Below are positions 24,321 to 37,349 of a stretch of DNA of 64,000 bases, piece after piece. The first letter of the stretch is position 1, and every line of letters starts with the position of its first letter. Below the pieces are notes generated by a model. It was not told the origin of the DNA, did not search any database, and worked only from the letters and a program-made list of their open reading frames with translations. Made by a program: the position numbers and the translations under genes. The stretch spans positions 2,390,290 to 2,454,289 of the forward strand of contig JBAIZL010000063.1 of the NCBI GenBank assembly GCA_036971475.1. The letters are read 5' to 3'. This stretch comes from Prosapia bicincta (Eukaryota > Arthropoda > Insecta > Hemiptera > Cercopidae).

Positions 24321-25599
24321 TAGACATCTCATAAAGCTCTCCATCCACATGTGCCAATAATTTATCAATAGCTTGGGTTGTTGGGGTTGAATCACATTAT
24401 TTAAATTTAGTTTGTTTTGTGGAACTAAATTTTTAATTTATTAGCATTCTGTTACAAAACAATCTTTTTAGTGCATTACGTTTAAAACGATTCATTTTAC
24501 CCGACTTGCTTTTAAAATAGATTCAGTCATTTGTTTTGTGAGAACAATCTCAGTAGTTTTTTGACTAAGCTATTTAGTTTATTAACTACCTTGTAATTGT
24601 ATTTTTTTTTTTTTAAATAACAATATTCTATATAGTTTAATATAATGTAAGCACATTTAAAAATATTTTCATAAACAAAATAAAACTTAGAATTGGTTAT
24701 AGAACATGTTAGCATTCTGAATATATAATAAAACAAATGTAAATTATTTCAACTTTCTTCATTTTATAAATATTGGTAATGTTTTAATTTATAATAGTAT
24801 TTGTTGTAAATATATAGTGCTTTTAAAATATGTACCAATTATGCATCTTTATTCTACTTTTTTAATTTCAGTAATATTGAAGTCAGATACAAATTATAAG
24901 TTTCAAACCCAAATTATTGTTCAGATAAGAAAATGAAAATATACAAATTTTAAAGTTCAAATTAAATTGAATTATTCTCATACAACGAGAACAACAATTT
25001 AAAACAAATTTTTGTGAGCCTACCAATAATAATTCAAAGTGGCATCAGAGAAAAATTTGACAGCAAGAGGTACGAACTGACAGAAACTTGTATCAAAATA
25101 ATAAATACTTCTTATCATATAACAAGGGTATTTTGGGCTGAATTTGTTTCTTTTGGGGGAAGAAAATTTATTTTAAAAAGAATCATTGGCAGAGATTGGA
25201 TTGCTTAACAAAATATTGTTCCCTACATTTAAGGGTTACTATTTCAATTCTTCATGCCCTGCTGTCCATATCTTGTAAAAAAAGTCAAGAATATTAAAAA
25301 TTTCTAGCGGTTAAAGACAAGATGCATTTTGTGAGCAGCAAATGTCATTTTCTGAAGTGTTTTAATTTTTAATAGGAACTCTACTTACGATTAGTGTAAT
25401 TATTGAAATAAAATTTTAAAATATTAGTATTTTTAATTACTTTGAAATTATTTTTTCTACCTGTTTATTAAACAACCTGAATAATTTGTAATTTATTTTA
25501 AAACAATTATTTTCCTTCTCATCCTTTCAAAAACAGATATTGAGCTTCAAAGAGACAAATTAAATAAAAGAGTTACTTTAATAAAAAAAATTATTTCTA
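24321..25599 (+). other. endosulfine 3' UTR and AT-rich downstream sequence
   Basis: There is no credible coding sequence. Possible poly(A) signals AATAAA occur at 24679-24684 and 24727-24732. Transcript data would be needed to choose between them. A 64-codon open frame at 25014-25208 has no recognisable relative and is probably chance. Confidence 0.4.
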
Positions 25600-27251
25600 C
25601 AGTAATCCCTCATTTACCTGAACTTACCGCAAATAGTAAAACTAAAAATACTGAAACCAACTGTATATGGAAAGGGGAGGGTTACATTCCACATCAAAAA
25701 TATTAACATTAGTTACAGCTATGCTGTAAACCTATAATACAGTATGGTATATTTACGTACTACATATGTATATACATACTTTTATATTTTACTTTTTATG
25801 TTTATTAACATTCTCCTTCAGTCCGAAAATTCTATTAAATATGTATCCTCACACACAGACACACGTATTCTTCATTGTTAAACACTATCCACTAAATTTT
25901 TAAACATCTAACTTTAAACAAATAACTTTCTAAACACTGTAATTTGAATTTTAAAAACTTATTTACTTTGTGTATGATTTTTTTCAAGCTTTTTACACAC
26001 TTCTTTATATGGCTATAGTACTTCTCCCAGCTCTTGGTTAAATTTTAATTCCCGTTCTAGAGAGGGATCAATTATAGTAACAGCTGCAGGTTACTGTCAT
26101 CCTAAACCTAGATTTTAATGTGAACTTCAGCGGTACATTTTTAACATTTTGTCGTCTTTGTAATCCGAGATAGGCAAAGGTTCGGTAATTAGTTCTTCCA
26201 GGTCTTCTTCTGTCTAATCTTCTTTCCCACTTTTCAAAAGGTTGTCAACATCTTCACTGTTAATGTCTTCAAATTCCTTCCTGTTAATCCCATGTGCTAT
26301 TAAGGCAATATCAGTAACAATGCTGTGAGCATCTGTCGTGGCGTCCTGGTTAATACAGTTTTTTCCAACATGGTTTTAGTTCATCAGTTGATTTTTTTAT
26401 TTTATAAATACAATTCACGGAGAACTTTAAAAAAATTGGACTTCGATTTCAAAAAACATTCCACTTTAACATAAAAGTGGAACCTTTCTGTAAAATGCTC
26501 TCTGGGTAATGGGTTTGATAATGGGCCTTTTAGTTCGATATCCATAACACCATCAATGATCCTTGTCCTTCTTGTTAGTGTTCTAGGGTTTAGGGATCTG
26601 TAAACTACCATTGGTTTCATCACGTAACCTCTAGCACTACAACACAGTTGACAGTCAAACAATCCTTAAACCCTGGAGTAGATATCTCCTCAGATAAGAA
26701 AGTACGAAGGCATTCTTTTCCAAAACAGTTCAACCTCATCCGCTTTAAACATTTGATCAACTGTGTAGCTTTTCTTCGAAATAAGATTTTTTTTAATGCG
26801 TTGGAAATGGGTTTGGTAATTGATGAATGAAACAAAATCCGAGTTAGCTACGGCTGCCGGACACGATTATTGATGTTTGGATTTTGAAAACTACTAAATC
26901 AGCAGTAAGTAAACAATAGTGACGCAAAACATATGTATGAAGTTGCATGTAGGCGCCGGATTGACTCATCATTGTTTGTCACTGACAATAACGGCACCTG
27001 TTATATATAAGAGATGCCTATTTTTGAGTAGTGGGCCTAGTATTGTACAGTATACAAAACATTTGGAGAATAATCAAAGTTGTTTGTGATAAATAACTAC
27101 ATTACTTTACAAAATAAATACGACAAGAACACATCCTACAACCTGCACAGTAACTATACTGTGTTTTTAAAAATACGATACATATTAGCAGGATATGCTG
27201 TCATTTTTCTAACCCTGACTAAGCCAAACAGCAAATAACGAGGGTCTACTG
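25600..27251 (-). mobile_element. pogo/Tigger-like element, decayed
   Basis: Starts CAGTAATCCCTCATTTACC after TA. The other end complements CAGTAGACCCTCGTTATTTG and is followed by TA at 27252. The interior (1652 bp in total) contains the repeat 25809-26258 and no intact transposase; short minus-strand frames around 26400-26835 are not recognisable alone. Confidence 0.75.
25809..26258. repeat. dispersed repeat inside pogo-like element, copy 2
   Basis: Near-identical to 14698-15146. Because this copy lies within TA-flanked pogo-type termini, the copy at 14.7 kb is probably a fragment of the same family. Confidence 0.65.
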
Positions 27252-28540
27252 TACTGTGAAATAATTCATTTAGTCATAAAATAATTTAATCAAATTAAAA
27301 TGTAGATAAATATTAAATTTTAATCTATATGATAATTTTTTTAACAATTTTGAATTTAAATATGAAAAGTATTTTTCAAAATAACAAAAATTTCATCTGA
27401 CTAAAATTTCAGAAAGTGTAATTTACTAAAACTTAAATATTGCATATTGTGGTAAGATGTTTAAACAAGAGGTGTAATGTGTTGATAAAGCGGATAAGGA
27501 GATTTTAATAAGTGCAAATGGGATTTATTAAATGTCATTATTTAATTGATAATGACATTTAATTATTATATTCATAAAATCCCACCATAAGATTATATCC
27601 CATAAAATTCAAAAAGCAATGGGATAAGAAATGTTGCTTTTTTATCAGCTAAAATTCTTTTTGAATTTTTTTTTTTATAAAATATTGAAAAACTTGAACA
27701 AAAAGTTGTAATTGCCTCCATACCATCTAGAACTCAACCTTAATAAGGGGGGAAATGATATTGAAGGATGAAAAATAAAACATTTTGTAAAAAAAATGTT
27801 CAACGATATAAACTTTCAGACAATGTAAACACAGACAAACATGTCTGGCGTAACTCATGAGTACTAGAAAGATTTGTCAAATCAGACAAATTTAATTTTT
27901 CAATGTTAACTTTTGATATTTTGATTGAAACCTTCCTACTAATATAAATATTATTTAGCAAAAATTTAAAGGATTGACACAGCGTTTGTCTTGAAAGAAA
28001 TGCTATATACTCTAATTAAACTACAAAAATTATGACAAACAATTTTTTGTATAATTTTCTTAATTTACTTTTTAGGTTTACAGTAGCGTATAAACATAAA
28101 AACAACAAATTTAATATTGTTCAACTTGTTTAAAAAAAATATCTTTGAAAATTTTATCTATGTTATCTAATTTTACATAGTGATTACACCTTTGATAGTT
28201 TGATTAAACACTGAAAGAAAATATCTTTTAAAACGTCTTTACATAGCCCCTAATAGGATGTGCTATGAAGTGGAATATATATGTTCTTAACTCCAATTAT
28301 GAAAATTTGATGAAGCTATTATGCATCAATTCATTAGCATAAAATCTCACTGCTCATTCTCTGTCAGATCTTATTTTGTCTGAAATCAACTTTTACTAGC
28401 AGACTTCTTCATGTTTGAGGGTCTATCCATTAACCCACTGCAGTTTACGTCCTAGGTCAGCTAGACACAATGTATTAGTAGCGAGTATAAAGACCAGTCC
28501 AGCTAATTATGAGTCGTCATTGTTTGCTCCAAGAGAGTTA
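27252..28540. other. AT-rich intergenic sequence
   Basis: No gene seen. A short imperfect hairpin (ATGTCATTATTTAA / TTGATAATGACAT) lies at about 27531-27560. Confidence 0.35.
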
Positions 28541-28548
28541 ATTTTCAG

Positions 28549-29136
28549 CAGGTGCGTATCCAAGAGGGGGGGCGCGATCGCCCCCCCAACCCTCAAGAAC
28601 TTGGGTTAAAAATCGACAATATATTATTAAATTAGGACTTTTACTTAAGTTAATTCGTCTTTTATTGTAAATAAAATTTTAATTTCAAAATGTGACGCGT
28701 TCTCTTGGCATACCCTCGTAAACGTCTAAACGTTTTATTAACAGATAGCGCTAGAGAAGCTTAGTCTCCATCATATGATTTTCAATACGTAATTTTGCAA
28801 GCGTAATATTCGTAGTTGACTCCGCAATTGTTCCTGTTGGAAGAATAACTACTTATATTAATTAATAAACAATTTTTATAATAATAGCTTATTCTCTAGC
28901 CATAAGTGTTATCGAAACTGGAATAATTATTTATTAAAAAGTCTAATTTGCTACGAATCTTTATCACGTTACAGATTTCTAACGCAAGCGTAGAAAGAAC
29001 TTTTTCTGTTCTATGTTTTTACGTACACGCACGCGCGCGTGCACACACACACATATATTATATATATATATATATATATAATATATAATGCATCGATCGC
29101 CCCCCCCCCCAATGCAAGTCGCTGGATACGCGCTTG
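28549..29136. mobile_element. hAT-type MITE with perfect 8-bp target duplication
   Basis: The target duplication ATTTTCAG is at 28541-28548 and 29137-29144. The ends are CAGGTGCGTATCCA and (complement) CAAGCGCGTATCCAG. Both subterminal regions carry long G or C runs around a GCGATCGC core. 588 bp, no transposase. Confidence 0.88.
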
Positions 29137-29144
29137 ATTTTCAG

Positions 29145-32100
29145 ATATGTCATGCACAAGCCTAGACTTCTGTGCTTTCTAAGGAATATTTATCAACTCT
29201 CAAAACTTACAGTATAAATTAAAAAAGGTATTAATGGTCCATTAACCTTCTGTCAGACATCGAAATGTAATGGAACGCTTTTGGGAGTGAGAAGCTTTGT
29301 ATAGGTTGTACTTGGTGTTGGTACACTAATTAGTGTATTCTTGTGTACTTACAAATTAAATAATAATAATGGGAGCCTAGAATCTAAAGCAGACTTCAAA
29401 CCATAAGTAACTTTTAATTTGTTTTTTACTAATTATGATGACATAATCAATTAACAAATAATTAACTTAGATACAAAATAACGAGAAAAAAATTGCACCC
29501 GTTAACTAAATAATATTTAGTGCTTTATAAGTGAGAATATTTTTGTAGTGAAATAGAAATCAATTGACACGGGGAATTAATTCATATCTACTAGAGTCCA
29601 TGGCACACATAATTAGATTAGCAATGGCTTAGAATGTTAGTGATCATCTTGAAATTTCAAACCTAATAGAATGCTTTCTAAAACAAATCTGTCTTATTCA
29701 GTAAAAAATCTAATCCATCAATTCTTTAGCCAAGAATTTTTTTCTACCAGAAACCTTTGTTATATTATTTTTTTGCAATATTATTATACAACTTTCTATG
29801 ACTGTTTCTTATGTAATGTTATGGAAACTTGAAAATATTCAGAGTTTATGGTCTTGGGTTATCTGTTCTCAGTCATTAATTTACCGTTTAATTTTTACTA
29901 AAATTGACGTTATCCAATTAGTCTGTTATAATGAGGTTTTACTGTAATTCTGAAATTGATGAAAAAGTGTTTTTAAACATAGTTTACTATAGACAGCCAC
30001 CAATTGATTTTTTAAATGTATGATATTTAAATCAGTTGTGAATTGTTTGCTTCAGCTAAAAATTTATATATACTTAGTATTAACTCAGGAAGTTTATCTT
30101 CATTGGTATTTGAAATGTTTCATTTTTAATTAAGAACACTAAAAGAAGTAAAATTAGTGTTATTTAAATAAAGTTGCTATTTAACTACTGACAATCCAAT
30201 GCTGATTCCTGCTTCAACTTTTGCATCATTGTCATATTCTGCAAGTGGGAATGTCAATCAATAGTCGGTCATTAAATGTTTAGTTCCTTTTTACCCTTTG
30301 TTAATTTGATATTGTCTTTGTGCTTCATATAACCACATGCAACACATTTCTTGTTAGTTGCAACTGTTTTTGCCTTCTGAAATTTGTCACCATAAACAAA
30401 GACATTTATATCCCTCTTTGGAATGGCAGAAATTTCATCCTAATGGATACTTATACCCAACTTGTCAGCTGCCATTTAGGTCAAGCTCTTAGACTAGCCT
30501 TTATCGTTCAGTTACATCTTAGTTTTGTGTAGCGAATGTCACAGGTAACTCGATAGTGTCCATTGAACTTTAACATTTAAGGTGAATGACTGTTTAGTGT
30601 GATTGTGACCACGTAGTTTTTCTAATCTAAGCAGTTTAAATATGTTTTTGAAAAAGTTTTTAGTTTTTTACAATTGCAAAGTGAACAATTAGTTGATAAA
30701 GGGTAGCCTAAAGTTAACAGTGAAGCACATGACCATGAGTACTATTTTATTTATTAATTTTATATTTCTATTATTTTAATTAATAAGTCATGTTTATTTG
30801 AGGACTCAAAATAAGTATTGAATAAATGAGGTATGGCTCTACTGATTTCATTCTGTTTTACTCATTTAAATGTAAGGACTTTGTTTTCATAGCACAACAG
30901 GCTTGATAAGGGCTACAAACTAGTTGCCGAAACGTTCTACTAATTAAACTTATTTGACTATTCTGCTTTTATCATCTATTCAGCTTTAATTAATAATTAT
31001 TTTTCCTATTAATCATTACATTAAATACATTCAGTTGGCCACAGAGTACAACTAACACCCTATCACATATTGGGATACCCAGCTGTCACCGCGAGTATAC
31101 TGAAATTGGTAATGGTTCCACTTAAGAACTCATTTAGAGAAATCCTGTACAGGCTTGATACACCACTGTTGGCAGCAGTGGTAGTCAAGACCTTTGACGT
31201 AGCTTAGAGGAATTTTATAAGAACATTTAATCGTCTACCCATAGACACGAGAATAGCAATGAATATCCTGTAAGTCATAGCAACAATATTTTGTCCTCAA
31301 ACTTAATGAATGAGTTATATTTTGCATGTATGTAAGAATGGGTTAAATTGTTTAAAATATAAATTTAATTAAAGCATTGTTTTAATATTTGGGCTCGTTT
31401 TCAGTCTATATTATGTTTGAGCTTTCAGAATTATGCCCAGTTTACTGTTTGTAGACTGCATCCAAAAGGGATATTTTCATTTCTTTTTGGGCAAAATTAG
31501 TTTTACCTCTTCTTTTGTAGATATCTAATATTATGGTTGAATGAATTTTATATAGTGTATAAAATTGATTTTATTCTAACGTCCAGACGAATTAAAGAAA
31601 TCAGAGGAAATTAATAGAAAACCGGTGTAAATAACAGTGACTTGCATGTTGACATCAAAGGCTTATTTGAAAATAAAATATCCTAACAGAATAGTGAACA
31701 TTGGAAACCAAAGACAATAGAAAATATAATTTCTTTATATAAAAATCACCCTTGCCTAAGATGTTCATTTATTCAAATTGAATTCTATATGGCAAAATTT
31801 AAATTAAAACAATTATTATTGATATAAGTGTTAATGCCAAACATCAAATTACTTGATATAATTTTATATACAATAATGCTTTTCTTAACACCAGTGCTGT
31901 AGTCATAAATTTTCCACTGTGGGAACCGTCAACATCTAAGAGTCGACTAACTTTGAGCATCCATATTGACCTGCTTTACAAGATGGTGTCCAAAGTACTC
32001 ACGGATTTTTAACCTTAATGACAGAGTTTAGCCTGACAGTGCTACGGTTATATTGGTTTTAAGCTATGTAGAAATGTTAGTACACAAGATCTTATTAGGC

Positions 32101-32600
32101 CCAAGTGATTAGAAAATATAGATTGAATAATTTCTCCATCTATTTGAATGAATGATTTGTTCGAGAAGGGTAATCGATAATTTCCACCTCATTTTAAATT
32201 TTTATAATACACTTTTAATGAATGTTTATTTAGCAGAGTACCCGTCCCTATGGGGTTGATATATATTTGTATTGTGCTTATTACATTCAAATATACAAAA
32301 CAGTGATGAAATAAGTTAACACTAAGTTATTGAAACAATTTTTAATATGAACAAGTCTACACAAAAGAAATTTTTACAAAACAGACTTATGAACAATATT
32401 TATGGCTTAGTTTTCTTTTGTAAAAACATGAATGTTCCTTCCGATTGTAACACATGAGCAAAGCAAGAGAAGTTTCTGTTTGTAACATGATATAATCACA
32501 ACATTTGTTGATTCCATCTTCACGTGAAGGCAAGCTAAAATATTTTAAAAGTAAATGATATAATCAATGTATGGCTTTTTCAGTTTGTAGTATAATTTTC
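29145..32600. other. intergenic sequence, no gene recognised
   Basis: AT-rich, with only short chance frames (for example 30320-30532). One hammerhead-like motif at 30900-30945 is listed separately. A less AT-rich stretch at 31020-31270 has no recognised identity. Confidence 0.35.
30900..30945 (+). ncRNA. hammerhead-like motif, degenerate
   Basis: TTGATAA, then a hairpin-forming segment GGGCTACAAACTAGTTGCC, then GAAACGTTC. It has two differences from the CTGATGA box. Stem II ends (GGGC/TGCC) pair imperfectly, and no clear stem I is visible. Resembles PLE-terminal hammerheads. Confidence 0.4.
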
Positions 32601-32617
32601 TGTTTGTTATGTTATTT

Positions 32618-34510
32618 ACATACAAAAAACTGACACCAAAGAACAAGACTCACTTCGGCATGACATAAAAAACCTAACCAAACAGAAAAACATAACCAAC
32701 AAAAACATGAACAATAAAATTAAAATCACTGCAGACTTAAAACAAAAAGCCCAACTAAACAACATCACACTCACCACAGCAGATAAAGGCAACACCACAG
32801 TAATTATTAATACAAACAGCATAAATGACAAAATCAATGATTACATAATAAATAATAATATAGTACAACTACATACAGACCCAACAGAGAAATATCACAG
32901 AACCGTCAAACAACTAATTAATACACCTAAATACATACTCAACAAAAAGCAAAAATTACCACCTAAATCAAATCCACCCTAAGGCACCTACCCTCCGCTC
33001 TCGCTCCAAAATTCACATCTTAATGTCCCCATCCGAGCCATCATCAACTACCAGAATGCCCCTGCACATAAACTAGCAAAACAATCAGACAATCCATAAA
33101 CTTGAACACAGAAACACACATAAAAAACGGAACAAACCTCATAAAAAAAAGACAAACATACCACACAATTCAACACTATTATCACTTGACATAATAAATA
33201 TGTACACCAACATACCCATACCCAAAATGCTCAACATCCTAGAAACCCAATTACTACAGAACAACATACCTAAAACCTATGTTACCGAAATCATAAACAT
33301 CCTCCAAACCATCGCCAAACAAAACTATTTCACCCACAACTCAAAACTTCTATTCACAATCAGATGGCCTACCCTTGGGAAGTCCTATCAGTAGTGTCCT
33401 AAGCAAAATTTTTCTACAACACATAGAAAACACCAAGATACTCACAAACAATACACACATGAACAAAATTATTTACTGGCACAGATACGTTGATGATATC
33501 ATAACACTGTACAGAGGCAATTCCCGTCAATGCAAAAAACTCCTCACCTACATTAATAAAATACACCCAAAACTGCACTTCACTTCAGAAATTGAAACCA
33601 ACCAATCCCTAAACTTCCTCGACCTAACCATAACAAAAAGCCACACACAAAAACACAGCATCAACATTTACAGATAACCCATAATGACAGACACACTCAT
33701 CCACAACACCTCAAACTACCCTATCCAACACAAACACGCTGCCTTCAGATCTATGCTCCATAGACTTAAAGAAGTCCCAATGACCACAGAAAACATAAAA
33801 AAAGAACTAGACACAATTAAATATTTAGCATACACAAATGGATATAACACCACAATAATATACAAACTATGGTAGAAAATACAAAAAAAAACACTAAAAT
33901 TACCAATACAGACAGGGAAAACAGTTACATCACATTACCATTCATAAGCAAAACAACAAACAAAATAGCCCACAAATTTCAAAAAATAAGATACAAAATA
34001 GCATACAAAACTAATAACAAGTTACAATATAAAATACAACACAACACTAACAACAAGGATAAACTACAAGGGAAAACAGTTACATCACATTACCATACAT
34101 AAACAAAACAACAAACAAAATAGCTTGCAAATTTCAAAAAATAGGATACAAAATAGCTTATAAAACTAATAACAAGTTACAATACAAAATGCAATAGGAC
34201 ACCAACAACAAAGATAAGCTACATGCACCAGGCGTATTCAAACTGAACTGCGACGAATGTAATAAATTCTACATTGGACAAAAAGGTTGCAGTTTTAAAC
34301 AAAGAGTCGAGGAGCATAAACAGAACACCAACTCAACATTTTACAATAACATAAAAGTAACAAGATACAAATACACAGACATTTACCGTAACCTAGAAAT
34401 CCTACACATGAACAAAAAAGGACCACATCTCAACACACTAGAACAATATGAAATTTACAGACACAAAAACACAAAGTACAAACATATTAAACGAACAAAC
34501 ACAATATAAA
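32618..34510 (+). pseudogene. Penelope-like element relic (PLE-2), RT plus GIY-YIG
   Basis: Fragments in order: TTADKGNTTVIINTN, LSLDIINMYTNIP (motif A), MGSPISSVLSKIFLQHIE (motif B), IYWHRYVDDIITLYRG (motif C, YVDD), LNFLDLTITK, HAAFRSMLHRLKEVPMT, and a GIY-YIG domain GVFKLNCDECNKFYIGQKG...RVEEH at about 34220-34320. Several stops and frameshifts separate the pieces. It is a different PLE lineage from PLE-1 and similar to PLE-3. The start of the protein is missing. Confidence 0.82.
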
Positions 34511-34585
34511 TCACACTTACTCTTTGATACTATTGAAAACCTGCTTTTAAAACCGTCACCGCTTGACCCAACATCTCCAAGCAGA

Positions 34586-34640
34586 AAACACTGATAAAGG
34601 TAGCCACATAGCGATCAAAAATAGTGTTCTGTCTCAGTAA
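34586..34640 (+). ncRNA. degenerate hammerhead-like motif after PLE-2
   Basis: ACACTGATAAAGG, stem II remnants (GCCACATAGC), GATCAAAA and then TTCTGTCTCAG. It aligns base for base with the intact motif at 54299-54344 apart from substitutions and an inserted segment after the AAAA. It lies about 80 bp after the PLE-2 stop. A second, more decayed copy (GATTGATGAAAACAGCCACA...CTGTCTCAG) is at about 34804-34853. Confidence 0.5.
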
Positions 34641-34971
34641 GTTTGAATATATTTATGAGGCTTTAGAAATACATAAATATAGTACTAATAAATTAATCTA
34701 AATGTTTAAAATAAGCTATTACATGGTGCATATTTCATATGAAATATGCACCATATAACACAATTTGAACACCTATACATATTAATCACTTAATCACCAT
34801 GGATTGATGAAAACAGCCACATAGAGATCAAAAACGATCTGTCTCAGTAAGTTTTAACAAATTTACAAAATTATAGTTTGGATAGTCCTAAACTATTGTT
34901 TAAGTGATTGATAAGATTCACCGAACATAATGGACTACAAAATTCAAGAATATCTTGTATATGTACCGTGA

Positions 34972-35345
34972 TATTTCACGTTGTCCATTATTTTTCCATT
35001 GCACTGACTTTATGAAGTTATTATTATTAATTGTAAACAATGTTTTCCAGCACTAAGTGCAATAATTTTACATTATGTGATGAGGCACCTTACGGTCACT
35101 TGACCATTGTTGAATCACTGAATTAATTTTCTCTATTTTTGTGTTGTGGTTTTTCGGTCCATGATGTTGGTATTTATTAACATCATATATGTTTCTTCTT
35201 GAGCCGCGTGTATAAATAGAGAAAATCAATTCAGTGATTCGACAATGGTCAAGTGACCGAAAGGTGCCTTTACACGTAAGGTAAAATTATTGCACTTAGA
35301 GGTGGAAAAAATTATTTACAATTAATAATAATAACTTTATATATA
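34972..35345. repeat. foldback repeat (long palindrome), copy 2
   Basis: Same family as 23374-23955: GATATTTCACGTTGTCCATT at the left and inverse-matching blocks on the right (GATTCGACAATGGTCAAGTG, GGTGCCTTTACA). Shorter, because the centre differs. Confidence 0.7.
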
Positions 35346-36250
35346 TATATATTTTTTTTTCTTTAATTTTTCAACACTGTTTTCTTGTATTCACTACTTA
35401 TCACTTAGAGTGTAATGTATTTAAACGAGAATCTTACTTGGTATATATGCGAGTTAACGTTCGAAGTACATTATAGTGTACATGATATATATTACGATTG
35501 AATTTGTCATCCAAATCCTTTTTTAGCTTTAATATTGTTACTGGGTTGTCTGTTATCAAGTCAGGCAAAAACATATTAACATATTTCATTTTCTTGTACC
35601 ATAAAAGATATTAGCATTAAATCTACTTCAAAAGGGTGGGTTTTATCTCCTGAATTGGGCGTCCTCAACAAATATAAGTAAGTGCTACTACAGACAAGTT
35701 GTACCATATTTACAAGTGTTTTTAATTAATTTACATTCTACCAATAAAAAAATATTTTTTAAAATTTCCAGCTTTAATGTATTATTTGAAAATGATCAAA
35801 TAAGGGGGAAATGAGCAAAATAATTGATTTCTGTTCTAAAACACATTCTCATTTATTCATTTTAAGGCATTTATAACTGTCAAATATAAACTAAAAAATG
35901 TTATGAACTGTTATTATTTTCTTGAGTTATCAAATGAACTTCAAGTTTTAACTTAAATTGAGTTCATTTTAAATTCATAGATGTTAAATAATTACATTTG
36001 TTGCATGTCAAAATCTCAAGAACTCAGGCCTTGTTTTATCAATCATATGATTATTTATAAAAATAGTAATGTGTAGTACACTGAAATTAATTATTAAAAT
36101 TCATTTTGGTTGGTTATAACTGTAAATATTTTTTTCATGAGTCAAAATTAATTTAATTCAAGTTTGAACGGCTATCAAATATATGGAAGTTATTTAATAC
36201 TCTTTGAAAAGTGATTTTGTCAAATTAAGATAAAAATGTATACTATAAGA
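35346..36250. other. AT-rich intergenic sequence
   Basis: No gene or repeat recognised. Confidence 0.35.
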
Positions 36251-36390
36251 TATTATTGCATAACTAAGGTTGCATATATACAAAAAGCAACTGGTGGTCG
36301 CAACACAACATAAACTTGAGTTGCTATTACAAAAGTTGCAAGTCGGTTTAAAAGATTGTTCATTTAAAGCTGCTAGTTTAGTTGTCAGTT

Positions 36391-36671
36391 ATGTCTCTGT
36401 CAGAGGAGGATGCCGTCCTTGTGTATATTTTAAGAAAGAAGCTATAAAAACGTTACAAAGAGACACAATTCAGTGTACATCCCTATGGCGTTGTTCATGC
36501 AAGACTAAGCCAATACATTGCTGTTCAAAATTTACGAAATTACCCAGATCAACTCTTTAATTATTATCATATGAGCATTAGCAGTTACTACTACCTTCTT
36601 GAACATCAAGAAAAACCACTAATTGGTAAGAACCGATTTCAGCTGGAGAAAGATTAACTTACACTCAGGTA
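36391..36671 (+). pseudogene. Harbinger-like transposase N-terminal fragment
   Basis: From the ATG, the frame reads MSLSEEDAVLVYILRKKL, stop, then KRYKETQFSVHPYGVVHARL and NLRNYPDQLFNYYHMSISSY. The HP(Y/W)...LR.YPDQFF.YYRMSI block is characteristic of insect PIF/Harbinger-type transposases ahead of their catalytic domain. It ends near a donor-like CAG/GTAAGG at 36669-36671. No catalytic domain was found downstream. Confidence 0.55.
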
Positions 36672-37298
36672 AGGCTCATTGGTCATTTATGTATAGCTGA
36701 GAAACTTAAAAAAACATTACATTACATTGAAATTATAATTAGTTATTAAACAATTAAAATTTTATAGTGAAAGTCCCGATTCTATATATTTTGATAAAAT
36801 TGTTGATAATCATTCGTATTGTCTTGAAATTGTTTGGTATACAAATCATGACCAGAACCAGCAATATTTTGTTTTTCTGATGTACTAGAGCAGTATAATA
36901 AAAGACTACTCAAAGGAACAGAACACACTAAAAATACAATTAAAAAGAATAATTATTTATTTATGGGAGCACTCTTGAGAAACACATGCTGTGCAACTGA
37001 GCGACAAGTTTACAGCATGCCTTGACCAAAAAACTCTAGTTTCTGTGTTACTCACTGGTTTTGTTGCTATCACTTCACTATGAACGTGTGCATTCAACTA
37101 TAAGGTGTGAAAAAGTGACTTCAGTTTACGTTGCGTTGCCACCATCAGTTGGCTTCTGTATATTTACAGCCCAAGTGAATACTTTAGTACTTACTGACAC
37201 GTTTCTAAACAATCGTTTCATTTATGAAGCTGTCCCTCCACTCAGACGTCAGTCTAGTTTGTAACTTATTGTTTTATAGATTGTAATTTTGTAATATG

Positions 37299-37343
37299 AC
37301 CCTCTGATGATGATAACATGGTCATCAAAATGTACATAAGGGT
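37299..37343 (+). ncRNA. hammerhead-like motif, complete but for one core base
   Basis: ACCCT (37299-37303) pairs with AGGGT (37339-37343) as stem I. Between them are CTGATGA, a stem II hairpin (GATAAC/GTCATC with one mismatch), AAAA in place of GAAA, a self-complementary TGTACA stem III, and a TA cleavage step. The G-to-A change hits an essential core position, so activity is doubtful. Confidence 0.65.
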
Positions 37344-37349
37344 TTAATC

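Noticed and set aside
25014..25208. 64-codon frame after the endosulfine gene
   Set aside because: No homology, no splice context, and AT-rich 3' flank composition.
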